This document shows positions 1-5,672 of a stretch of DNA of 6,694 nt, one piece after another (the first letter of the stretch is position 1; every line of letters begins with the position of its first letter). The DNA lies in contig CALAXC010000317.1 of assembly GCA_937894775.1 (NCBI GenBank), forward strand, positions 1 through 6,694, read 5' to 3'. The position numbers and the translations under genes are program-made. The notes beneath the pieces were generated by a model. It did no database searches and was not told the DNA's origin. It worked only from the letters and a program-made list of their open reading frames with translations. This DNA is from an uncultured Clostridia bacterium (GTDB taxonomy: Bacteria > Bacillota > Clostridia > Oscillospirales > CAG-272).

Positions 1-973
1 CTGTGAAGCCCTGGAGCCGCCAGCATTCAATGGGCATCAGCTTACGGATACGGCCTCTGTGCCATACGCCGTGTCTGTCCTGTGCTGTAAGCGTGAACAT
101 GGCTTCGTTCGGTTCTTTCACACGTCGCCCTTGCTGACGTACCGTTTCTCGGTCGGGAGTGAGTACGGCTCTCGGCTCGTCCTCGTCATCCACCACGATG
201 ACACCGGAGTGTTCACCTCGGTGGTTGCTGATGCCGGAATCCTGTCTTGCGGTGATGCATCGTGCATGATCGGTAATGACAGGATCGGGATTCATATCTA
301 TGAAGTACAGTCCTGTTTTACCGCCCCATCCACCGGAGCCGGCGCATTGAGTGCAGGCACTTCCGCTTGGATCGTAGACACGCTGACCTTGCGGTTCGGG
401 GATGAGTTGCTTGAGATCTTCCGCATTGCCGCAGTTGAGAGGAAATAGCTCTCCGGTACATTGGTTTCCAAGATATCCGACAATATACAGGCGGCGCCGC
501 TGCTGGGGGACTCCGAAAAACGCGCTGTTATGCACACACCATTCGATATCATACCCCAATTCAACAAGCGTGGAGAAGATGGTAAACAGCGTCCTGCCTC
601 CGTCATGCGATAGCAGTCCGGGAACGTTTTCCAAGAGAAGAAGTGGAGGCCGTTTCGCTTCAGCGATTCGGGCAACCTCGAAGAAGAGAGTTCCTCTTGT
701 ATCGTCCCTGAATCCGAGCCTTTTGCCAGCCACGCTGAAGCTTTGGCATGGAAAGCCCGCACAGATGAGGTCAATGTCCGGCAGGTCGTTTGTATCAATT
801 TTTGTAGCGTCCTCAAAGTAGATTTCTCCTTTCGGTTGGTAGATTGCGTTGTAGGCTTGGTTTGCCTTTTTATCGATCTCGCAATGACCGATGCATTCAA
901 AGCCGCCCACCGCTTCGAGTCCGCTGCGAAAACCACCGATACCTGCGAACATATCAAAAAATCGGATCGCCAT
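1..973 (-). CDS. DNA (cytosine-C5) methyltransferase, C-terminus cut off by the window edge
   Basis: This gene transfers a methyl group from S-adenosylmethionine to carbon 5 of cytosine in DNA. The 324 visible residues show the family motifs in order: motif I FDMFAGIGG (about 6-14, SAM binding), motif IV GFPCQSF (73-79) with Cys76 as the catalytic nucleophile, motif VI LLENVPG (113-119), motif VIII QQRRRLYIVG (157-166), a target-recognition region (about 170-303), and motif IX ending in MPIECWRLQGF (313-323). Motif X and the stop lie beyond the left edge, so only the far C-terminus is missing. The ATG at 973 gives the typical family start just before motif I, and an in-frame TAA lies a short way upstream. 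No restriction enzyme gene is visible beside it, so it may be an orphan enzyme that protects the element from host restriction. It is the most downstream gene of the minus-strand block, 54 bases after the ribbon-helix-helix gene. The family call is secure; the target sequence is unknown. Confidence 0.95.
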   Translation of the reverse strand, partial: MAIRFFDMFAGIGGFRSGLEAVGGFECIGHCEIDKKANQAYNAIYQPKGEIYFEDATKIDTNDLPDIDLICAGFPCQSFSVAGKRLGFRDDTRGTLFFEVARIAEAKRPPLLLLENVPGLLSHDGGRTLFTIFSTLVELGYDIEWCVHNSAFFGVPQQRRRLYIVGYLGNQCTGELFPLNCGNAEDLKQLIPEPQGQRVYDPSGSACTQCAGSGGWGGKTGLYFIDMNPDPVITDHARCITARQDSGISNHRGEHSGVIVVDDEDEPRAVLTPDRETVRQQGRRVKEPNEAMFTLTAQDRHGVWHRGRIRKLMPIECWRLQGFT

Positions 974-980
974 AGGGCAT
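954..980 (-). other. Possible eight-codon leader ORF overlapping the methyltransferase start
   Basis: An ATG at 980 opens an eight-codon frame (MPYGDPIF then TGA) that overlaps the first codons of the methyltransferase in another frame. The only clear Shine-Dalgarno-like element nearby, AGGA, lies 8 bases before this ATG but about 15 bases before the methyltransferase ATG at 973. That spacing suits the leader better than the gene. It could tune methyltransferase translation or be chance; the sequence alone cannot decide. Confidence 0.25.
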
Positions 981-1027
981 CCGACCGTTCCTATTTAATT
1001 GTTATTTCACCTCGATTCTGCGGTAGC

Positions 1028-1501
1028 TTACATACCGCCCATACTCATGCCGAAGCCTTCGGATTCGTCCTCCGTTTCATCCTCGTCGGTGCCGTCACCG
1101 CCTGTGCCGTCTACGGCTTCGGGATCGTCGCTTATGCCTTCCTCGGTATCGACACCTCCGGTCTGCTGATCCTCGGTCACACCGTTTCGCTGTGCCTGTT
1201 CACGGTCCAGCTCGGCTTCGATCAGTCCGAGGACGAACTGCTTCTGACTCATGTTGTTGCGCTGCAGGTAGCCCTTGATCCTCTGAAACAGTTCCTCCGG
1301 CACCTGAAACGCCATCGTGCGCATATTACCCATGTTCTTTTCCTCCTTGTTTTGGTACTTGGGGTGTAATTCGTTGTCGACGGCAAGGGTGATAAACTCT
1401 GCCATCGTCATTCCGTGCTGTTCGATATACTCTCTGACCTCTGCGTGAAGGTCAGCATCGATCTTGACGGTAATGCCTTTCTTTTCGTCAGCCAATGTCA
1501 T
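1028..1501 (-). CDS. Tandem ribbon-helix-helix DNA-binding protein with acidic tail
   Basis: This is a probable transcriptional regulator or DNA-binding accessory protein of 157 residues. Two ribbon-helix-helix-like units are visible. The first is at about 9-45, with strand GITVKID, then two helices around the MTMAEFI turn. The second is at about 61-98, with strand MRTMAFQV, helix EELFQRIKGYL, then SQKQFVLGLIEAEL. Residues about 109-148 form a low-complexity acidic tail rich in Asp, Glu, Gly and Thr, and the protein ends MSMGGM. Similar small proteins are common in clostridial conjugative elements (recalled, not searched). The start at 1501 overlaps the preceding 45-codon gene by 14 bases and has AAAGGA just upstream. 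A second, stronger ribosome binding site precedes Met57 (position 1333), so a 101-residue product carrying only the second domain may also be made. Operator targets are not visible. Confidence 0.8.
   Translation of the reverse strand: MTLADEKKGITVKIDADLHAEVREYIEQHGMTMAEFITLAVDNELHPKYQNKEEKNMGNMRTMAFQVPEELFQRIKGYLQRNNMSQKQFVLGLIEAELDREQAQRNGVTEDQQTGGVDTEEGISDDPEAVDGTGGDGTDEDETEDESEGFGMSMGGM
1341..1348 (-). promoter_or_regulatory. Strong internal ribosome binding site before Met57 of the ribbon-helix-helix gene
   Basis: The minus strand reads AAGGAGGA followed 7 bases later by ATG at 1333, in frame with the gene. This is better than the site before the annotated start at 1501. It lies exactly in the linker between the two domains, so it could drive separate translation of the second domain. 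Confidence 0.55.
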
Positions 1502-1625
1502 CGTTCCTTTCCATATAGTTTTGAATGATCTCGGTGAGAAGTTCCTCTACCGAGATACTGCGGTCAGCCGCTTCTGCAAGAAGGGCATCCGCTTGGGGCT
1601 GTGGGATATAGATTTCGTATTCCAA
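1488..1625 (-). CDS. Small 45-residue protein, TTG start, ribbon-helix-helix-like helices
   Basis: A 46-codon frame starts with TTG at 1625. The sequence TAGGAGGA overlaps the stop codon of the upstream DUF4314 gene and places GGAGG about 9 bases before the TTG. No ATG start is available; the only in-frame ATG is near the end. The protein begins (M)EYEIYIPQPQADALL and continues with AAEAADRSISVEELLTEI-type text: a short strand, a helix, a turn and a second helix. This resembles a minimal ribbon-helix-helix unit. Its end overlaps the next gene by 14 bases, which suggests coupled translation. It may be a small DNA-binding or antitoxin-like partner of the downstream protein. The placement and ribosome binding site support a real gene; the fold is an inference from pattern only. 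Confidence 0.7.
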   Translation of the reverse strand: MEYEIYIPQPQADALLAEAADRSISVEELLTEIIQNYMERNDDIG

Positions 1626-1637
1626 TAGGCAGTCCTC

Positions 1638-1958
1638 CTACATACTCATAACGGGAGCTTCGCCCTCGTCCTGGCCTTCATCCACGGTGGGATTCTCTTG
1701 CTGTGCCTGTTCCTCCGCAAGCTCGGCGGCGGTCAGTGTGCGGAAGGAGTCCGCATCGCTGCAAAGACTGAGGGTTCTTCCGTTATCCCATTTCATGTGG
1801 ATATTACCGCCGTCATCGACGTGATCCACCGTTCCTCTCGTACCGGGCGGTACGGGATGGTGTGGATCGTCCATGCCGAGGAGCAGGATGCGAGTGCCGG
1901 GCGGATACTTCGCTCGGTTCTCCTTTGCCATACGGTTCCAATCATCGAAAATTGACAT
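1638..1958 (-). CDS. DUF4314-family protein
   Basis: The 106-residue protein carries the features I associate with DUF4314, a small domain common in clostridial mobile elements. These are YPPGTRILLLGMDDP (18-32), PPGTRGTVDHVDDGGNI (37-53), then HMKWDNGRTLSL (54-65). The pattern looks like a small beta-barrel, and its biochemical role is not known to me. The last 25 or so residues are a low-complexity tail rich in Glu and Gln, ending VMSM. The start at 1958 lies one base after the stop of the preceding gene and has GGAG about 11 bases upstream, inside the last codons of that gene. Its own stop overlaps the Shine-Dalgarno of the next gene. It is clearly part of a translationally coupled chain. 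Confidence 0.85.
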   Translation of the reverse strand: MSIFDDWNRMAKENRAKYPPGTRILLLGMDDPHHPVPPGTRGTVDHVDDGGNIHMKWDNGRTLSLCSDADSFRTLTAAELAEEQAQQENPTVDEGQDEGEAPVMSM

Positions 1959-1959
1959 A

Positions 1960-2301
1960 CTATTTCATCTCCATTCCGAATAGTTCTTTCGGTGACCACG
2001 GGATGGTGAAATCACTGTGTCCGGCATCGGTGCAGTGGTCGTAGAAGAAGTCATCGGTTTGTGCCGCCCTTATGGTGAAGTACGCAACTTCTTCGGGGGT
2101 AGCTGTAAAGACTTCTCCTTCTCCGTAGAGACACGCTGCCACGTGGACTTTGATATCCTGTTCCGTGTCCACCTCATTCATAAAACTCTCAAATGCAGTC
2201 CAGCCTTCGAGATCAGCATAGCTCTTGGGAATACCTGCAACGAGGAATTCCGCTTGGTCGCTGTCCGAGGTTATGGTTACTGCGGAAAATAACACAGCCA
2301 T
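1960..2301 (-). CDS. Very acidic 113-residue protein of unknown function
   Basis: I do not recognise this family. The protein begins MAVLFSAVTITSDSDQ and contains an aromatic and acidic stretch near TDDFFYDHCTDAGHSDF (about 82-98). By my count it has about 21 Asp or Glu against 5 Lys or Arg, a net charge near -16. There is no signal peptide or membrane segment. It starts 3 bases after the preceding stop, with GGAGGG (2311-2316) about 10 bases upstream. Position beside ArdA-like proteins and the strong negative charge make a small DNA-mimic or inhibitor role possible, but that is inference. The coding call is supported by spacing, ribosome binding site and uninterrupted frame within a tight operon. 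Confidence 0.75.
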   Translation of the reverse strand: MAVLFSAVTITSDSDQAEFLVAGIPKSYADLEGWTAFESFMNEVDTEQDIKVHVAACLYGEGEVFTATPEEVAYFTIRAAQTDDFFYDHCTDAGHSDFTIPWSPKELFGMEMK

Positions 2302-2304
2302 ATA

Positions 2305-3156
2305 TCACATCCCTCCAATCTTCGGTTCATTTTGCTGTGCAATATATTCATCCAGCTCGTCACGGGTGGATACGAAGTAGTCGTTACCGCCGTGCCAGAG
2401 CGAGATTGACAGTTTGCCGTCCTCGCTGTCGATGGGGTGATCTTCGAGGCTTTCAAAGGCTCCGTCCGAGTTCTGTCCGGTGATCCAATCCTTCACGGAG
2501 GTCAGCTCGTCCTCGGTTAATTCCTCACGGAGCCGCAGATCCACCTTGCCGTATAGCGTTCCGTCCACGATCTCAGTCGACCACTGTGCCGATACCAGCT
2601 TGGCTTTTGCGCCTGCATCGCCGTCGAAGTATTCGAGGATACTTTCCACGTCACGGTCTTGGTATTCCTCGATGAGGTCGTTGATGTCGTATCGGTAATC
2701 GTAGAGGAAGGAGTCGCCCACGGTGAAGGGGTTGCCGTCGCCTTCGTCAATATTACCCGTCAAGGGAAAATACAGGCTCATCTTCACGGGGCCGAGCGCC
2801 AAGGTTCTGTCCTTGATATCGTTTATCAGCTCCGCGGCTGTGCCGTATTGGTCGTAGTAGATATCGTGTTCCAGGTCGGTCTTGATGCCTTCGTCTGCGG
2901 TCTGTACGAGGTAGGCGGTGGTGTTCACGTCGCCGAGGCTGTTTTCGGTATTGAACAGTCGGCACAGGTGCTGACCGACTCGGCTGCCCGATGCGAGCTG
3001 CACGTCGATCTCCGCATCCTCACCGCCGAACAGCTTGATGTTCTGCGGCAGTGTCCTTACTCCAATGGAGAGCAGCTTGATTTGCAGGTCGGTGTTGGCT
3101 CTCGGAAGCTCCACCACCAGGGTGTCTTTTTTATGCTGAATTACTGCTGTTATCAT
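2305..3156 (-). CDS. Acidic 283-residue protein of mobile elements, possibly ArdA-related N-terminus
   Basis: The start is the ATG at 3156, two bases after the stop of the ArdA-like gene and 9-10 bases after GGGAGG. A longer in-frame opening to 3231 exists but would overlap the upstream gene by 73 bases without a ribosome binding site. The N-terminal half (1-130) includes LQIKLLSIGVRTLP (24-37) and ends at LYFPLTG (128-134). A separate C-terminal domain at about 186-272 has the pattern LTEDEL, VKDWITGQNSDG and LWHGGNDYFVSTRDEL. I recall this pattern from hypothetical proteins of clostridial elements. The protein is acidic, about 55 Asp or Glu against 23 Lys or Arg. Its beginning resembles the start of the adjacent ArdA-like protein, so it may be a diverged paralogue or partner. 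It ends IGGM, whose codons hold the Shine-Dalgarno of the next gene. The function is not established. Confidence 0.8.
   Translation of the reverse strand: MITAVIQHKKDTLVVELPRANTDLQIKLLSIGVRTLPQNIKLFGGEDAEIDVQLASGSRVGQHLCRLFNTENSLGDVNTTAYLVQTADEGIKTDLEHDIYYDQYGTAAELINDIKDRTLALGPVKMSLYFPLTGNIDEGDGNPFTVGDSFLYDYRYDINDLIEEYQDRDVESILEYFDGDAGAKAKLVSAQWSTEIVDGTLYGKVDLRLREELTEDELTSVKDWITGQNSDGAFESLEDHPIDSEDGKLSISLWHGGNDYFVSTRDELDEYIAQQNEPKIGGM
2311..2316 (-). promoter_or_regulatory. Ribosome binding site inside the last codons of the 283-residue gene
   Basis: GGAGGG is read as Gly-Gly of the terminal Gly-Gly-Met and also serves as the Shine-Dalgarno for the ATG at 2301. Downstream initiation is therefore tied to the conserved C-terminal codons. 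Confidence 0.7.
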
Positions 3157-3158
3157 TG

Positions 3159-4298
3159 TTACATACCTCCCATATGAATTCCTTGATCGGTGTCGAGTAC
3201 GTCGCTGATGGAGTATCCCGATTCCATACACACGAAGCCGGAGGAGACGAACAGACCGTTCAGCTCGTCGGCGATATGCTCACCGAGCATATCATAGTCG
3301 ATGAAATCCACCACGGTTTCGGGTACGCCGTAGTCGGGATCATGTTCCACGAAGTGCTTGCCCACATCTTCGTTATCCTCGGCACCCTCGATCAGTGTGA
3401 ATAGTCCGAGGCTGTTGGCGAGAGCTGTGATGGACTTTGCATCCTCGACTCCGGCGTATTCTGCTACGGCGGTCAGCTTATCAAGCTGCATATCCGCATT
3501 GCTGATGGCTCCTACAAGGTCGTTGATATCGTAGATGCTTTCGCATGATGCCATTTCACGCAGACGGCGCATCCATTCGGGGTTATCTACCATGAAGTCA
3601 TCGAGGATAATGCTGACGGACTCGGCATCGGGTGCGCCCAGCCTGCCGATGGATTTGTCAATGGCGGCTCTCTCACAGGGCAGGTACAGATATTCCACCT
3701 TGCCGTGGTATTCTGCCTTTGCGGTGCAGAGGATACTCGAATCGTAGAGGTAAGGCGGAAACACCTGCCCGTCATACAGCTCTTGGAACTGCACGTCCTC
3801 ATCCACGAAGAGGATGCCGTGTTCGGTGACGATGCCGGTGCCGGACTGCATCAGCCGTCTGCCGATCTCTGCATATTTGGGGTTAGCATCGTCGTTGGCA
3901 GGAATGGAGCCGTCACGGTTCAAGAGGTATTCCTGACCGATCTTGCCCATATTGCCGATATTTTGAATGAGGCAGTATTTGTTGAGGTTGAAGGACAGGT
4001 TGATGAGATCCTTCAGCTCGGTGAATCCTTCTTGTTTCATGGCTTCGTAGAACTGTTCTTCCTCCGTACCGAAGAAACTCTCCATACGCTTGGCAAGGTA
4101 GTTCAGCTCGTCCAGATTGACGAAGCGGTCTTTCAGATGGTCGAGTTCTTCGGGGAAGATAACGTCCGTAACGAACAGTTCGGGCGGGTTATCGTCGGCT
4201 GCGTGTATCTCCATGAGCGCCGACTGGAGTGTGTTTTCCGAGCATGGGAAGTGGATGTCGACCAGGTGGTCGTTGTATCGCACGGTTACTTTGATCAT
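3159..4298 (-). CDS. ardA: ArdA-family antirestriction protein, double-length form
   Basis: ArdA proteins mimic B-form DNA and inhibit type I restriction enzymes in the cytoplasm. The 379 residues are about twice the usual ArdA length of roughly 165. An ArdA-like stretch at about 61-125 has NLDELNYLAKRM, ELKDLINLSFN and a GKIGQEYLL end. A second at about 255-350 has IYDINDLVGAI, LANSLGLFTLIEG, DVGKHFV, then VVDFIDYDMLGEHIADEL, which matches the acidic C-terminal part of ArdA. The middle (about 160-240) carries FQELYDGQVFPPYLY and other parts seen in the long ArdA proteins of clostridial elements. By my count there are about 72 acidic and 25 basic residues, fitting DNA mimicry. The start overlaps the upstream stop as ATGA, with AAAGGA 10 bases before. 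The family call comes from memory of related proteins; activity is unproven, and gene symbol use is by family only. Confidence 0.75.
   Translation of the reverse strand: MIKVTVRYNDHLVDIHFPCSENTLQSALMEIHAADDNPPELFVTDVIFPEELDHLKDRFVNLDELNYLAKRMESFFGTEEEQFYEAMKQEGFTELKDLINLSFNLNKYCLIQNIGNMGKIGQEYLLNRDGSIPANDDANPKYAEIGRRLMQSGTGIVTEHGILFVDEDVQFQELYDGQVFPPYLYDSSILCTAKAEYHGKVEYLYLPCERAAIDKSIGRLGAPDAESVSIILDDFMVDNPEWMRRLREMASCESIYDINDLVGAISNADMQLDKLTAVAEYAGVEDAKSITALANSLGLFTLIEGAEDNEDVGKHFVEHDPDYGVPETVVDFIDYDMLGEHIADELNGLFVSSGFVCMESGYSISDVLDTDQGIHMGGM
3166..3171 (-). promoter_or_regulatory. Ribosome binding site inside the last codons of the ArdA-like gene
   Basis: GGGAGG lies within the codons for the terminal Met-Gly-Gly-Met of the ArdA-like protein and 9-10 bases before the ATG at 3156. 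It decides the start of the 283-residue gene and couples the two. Confidence 0.75.
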
Positions 4299-4921
4299 TG
4301 GTTATTCGTCCTTTCTGTTGTTTTAATTGCGCCGAGGCCGAATCTTCGGATTGCCATTGCGTTGCATATCAGCTCGAACAGCTTCGGGGGGATGAGGTCG
4401 GTGTCGGCGAGGTCTGCCACGGTTAGATGCTTTGTGCCGAGGCAGAGGTCTTTGGCACAGCAGAAAAGGGCGTATCCGTTTTCGTGGATATTCTTGAGCC
4501 GGATATCCGCAAAATTGATGCTGATCTTTCCCACGTGGCGTTTGGACAGGTTCCACAGACGAAGGTCTGCGGTCAGAAGGTACAGAGCTGCCATCATTGC
4601 GTAGTCCTTCTTGTCCTTTTTTCTGATGGCTTCCTCGAATTCGCTTTGGTGCTTTTCGTTCTTGTATCGCATAGGGTTCATCTCGCTTTCTTTCAGATAT
4701 TTGTTGAGACGGTGTCGGAATCGTCTGTGATTGATTGCTTTGGTGGTTTCGGTCAAGATCTCTCGGTGGGTTGCCGTTCCGTCCTGTATCCGCAGAATGA
4801 CAAGCGGTTCTGTGGGACGGCTGCCGACGATGACGACACCGTGTCCTCTTGGTTTGAAGTTAGGAATGCCGACCATCATTCGCTCGTAATATCGGTCGGA
4901 GGGGTTGTCGCTGAAATACAT
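4295..4921 (-). CDS. Basic 208-residue protein of unknown function
   Basis: I do not recognise a named family. The N-terminus (SDNPSDRYYERMMVGIPNF, 4-22) is followed by a strand-like part GHGVVIVGSRP (26-36). Next is a strongly basic helical segment at about 61-105 with RRFRHRLNKYLKESE and RKKDKKDY. A C-terminal helical part (about 107-198) contains AALYLLTADLRLW and PPKLFELICNAMAIRRFG. Basic charge sets it apart from its acidic neighbours and would suit binding to nucleic acid or to an acidic partner. The ATG at 4921 has GAAAGGAG 10 bases upstream, and the stop overlaps the ATG of the ArdA-like gene by 4 bases, so the two are translationally coupled. A terminator hairpin ends about 30 bases before its start, which implies conditional transcription. 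The coding call is firm; the role is open. Confidence 0.8.
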   Translation of the reverse strand: MYFSDNPSDRYYERMMVGIPNFKPRGHGVVIVGSRPTEPLVILRIQDGTATHREILTETTKAINHRRFRHRLNKYLKESEMNPMRYKNEKHQSEFEEAIRKKDKKDYAMMAALYLLTADLRLWNLSKRHVGKISINFADIRLKNIHENGYALFCCAKDLCLGTKHLTVADLADTDLIPPKLFELICNAMAIRRFGLGAIKTTERTNNQ

Positions 4922-4954
4922 CCGTGTGGGACTCCTTTCTCTGTAAATAGAAAA

Positions 4955-4991
4955 AGCCCACGGTTTTGTTTGGGGTTCAAAACCGTGGGCT
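4955..4991 (-). terminator. Rho-independent terminator hairpin in the leader of the 208-residue gene
   Basis: A perfect 14-bp stem (4955-4968 with 4978-4991) encloses a 9-base loop and is followed on the minus strand by five T residues and CTATTT. The right side on the plus strand has no T run, so it acts on minus-strand transcripts. It lies between the 218- and 208-residue genes, and the Shine-Dalgarno of the latter begins about 15 bases after the T run. It can therefore both end the upstream transcript and act as an attenuator. Confidence 0.85.
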
Positions 4992-5001
4992 ACATATTTT
5001 C

Positions 5002-5658
5002 TTACATATTTAATATTGGGTTTTCGCCGTCATCGAAGGTGGGCGGATTATCCTTTAGGTGTGGATACGACGTTTGGAGCTTTTCCATCAGCTCCATGAG
5101 ACCTCGATCCTGTTCGTAGGTCAGCGATTCGCAGTTATCTCTTGCGAAGGCTGCACACTTGAACAGTTCCTCGGCTTCTTCTTTGGTGAACAGCTTATTG
5201 TCATCGACGAGTCCGGCACGGACGGCGAAGTTCTCCTTGGATGAGAGGTAGTCGGGTGAGTAGTCGCCGTGTGCAAGATATCTGCCGCCGTCTGACTGCC
5301 GCCAGCTACAGAACATAAACCCGTGCTTTTGACTGTACATTCCGGCGAACACCACGTCGCCGTACTCAGATAACTTACGGTAGTTCTGCACGTCCTTCGG
5401 CTTCATCTGTGGGGCGGATTCATAGAGGCCGACATACTCTCGGACGGTTTCAGCATCGTCCGTAAGGTGGGAGAATACCTCACGGGATTCGGGATCGGTG
5501 AGATCCTTGCTGTTGTAGAACATAAATCCTTCGGGGTTGATTGCGGTCAGATGGACTCCTTTGTGCGAGATGAGCAGGAGCTGGTCTGCTTCGTCATAAC
5601 TTGTGATGCATCCGTAGTGCTGTGCCTTTCGCTGCATTTCTTCTTGATATATGGTCAT
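5002..5658 (-). CDS. 218-residue accessory protein of unknown function
   Basis: The family is not one I can name, although similar text is familiar from hypothetical proteins of clostridial elements. Visible parts are: an N-terminal helix (MTIYQEEMQRKAQHYG); a beta-rich part with ITSYDEADQLLLISHKG and HLTAINPEGFMFYN (18-49); a middle EYVGLYESAP (74-83); HGFMFCSWRQ (112-121) and YLAHGDYSPDYLSSKENF (127-144); and a helical C-terminus with KEEAEELFKCAAFARD and LMELMEKLQ. There is no signal peptide or membrane segment. The ATG at 5658 has GGAGG 8 bases upstream, and the gene starts 14 bases after the ADP-ribosyltransferase-like gene, so the two should share a transcript and perhaps a task. A terminator follows 10 bases after its stop. 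It ends with Met before TAA, as do four other genes here. Confidence 0.8.
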   Translation of the reverse strand: MTIYQEEMQRKAQHYGCITSYDEADQLLLISHKGVHLTAINPEGFMFYNSKDLTDPESREVFSHLTDDAETVREYVGLYESAPQMKPKDVQNYRKLSEYGDVVFAGMYSQKHGFMFCSWRQSDGGRYLAHGDYSPDYLSSKENFAVRAGLVDDNKLFTKEEAEELFKCAAFARDNCESLTYEQDRGLMELMEKLQTSYPHLKDNPPTFDDGENPILNM

Positions 5659-5672
5659 TTTCGTTACCTCCG

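Noticed and set aside
298..957. 219-codon minus-strand frame
   Set aside because: It lies in another frame over the methyltransferase, whose motifs I, IV, VI and VIII are intact in the true frame.
743..1369. 208-codon plus-strand frame with hydrophobic stretches
   Set aside because: The apparent membrane-like text is the antisense of the acidic tail and helices of the ribbon-helix-helix gene; no ribosome binding site supports it.
3157..3231. Longer start for the 283-residue gene at 3231
   Set aside because: It would overlap the ArdA-like gene by 73 bases in another frame, while GGGAGG is well placed for the ATG at 3156.
3705..4604. 299-codon plus-strand frame, the longest on that strand
   Set aside because: It is antisense to the ArdA-like and 208-residue genes, crosses their junction, and has no family features; the minus frames have ribosome binding sites and operon spacing.
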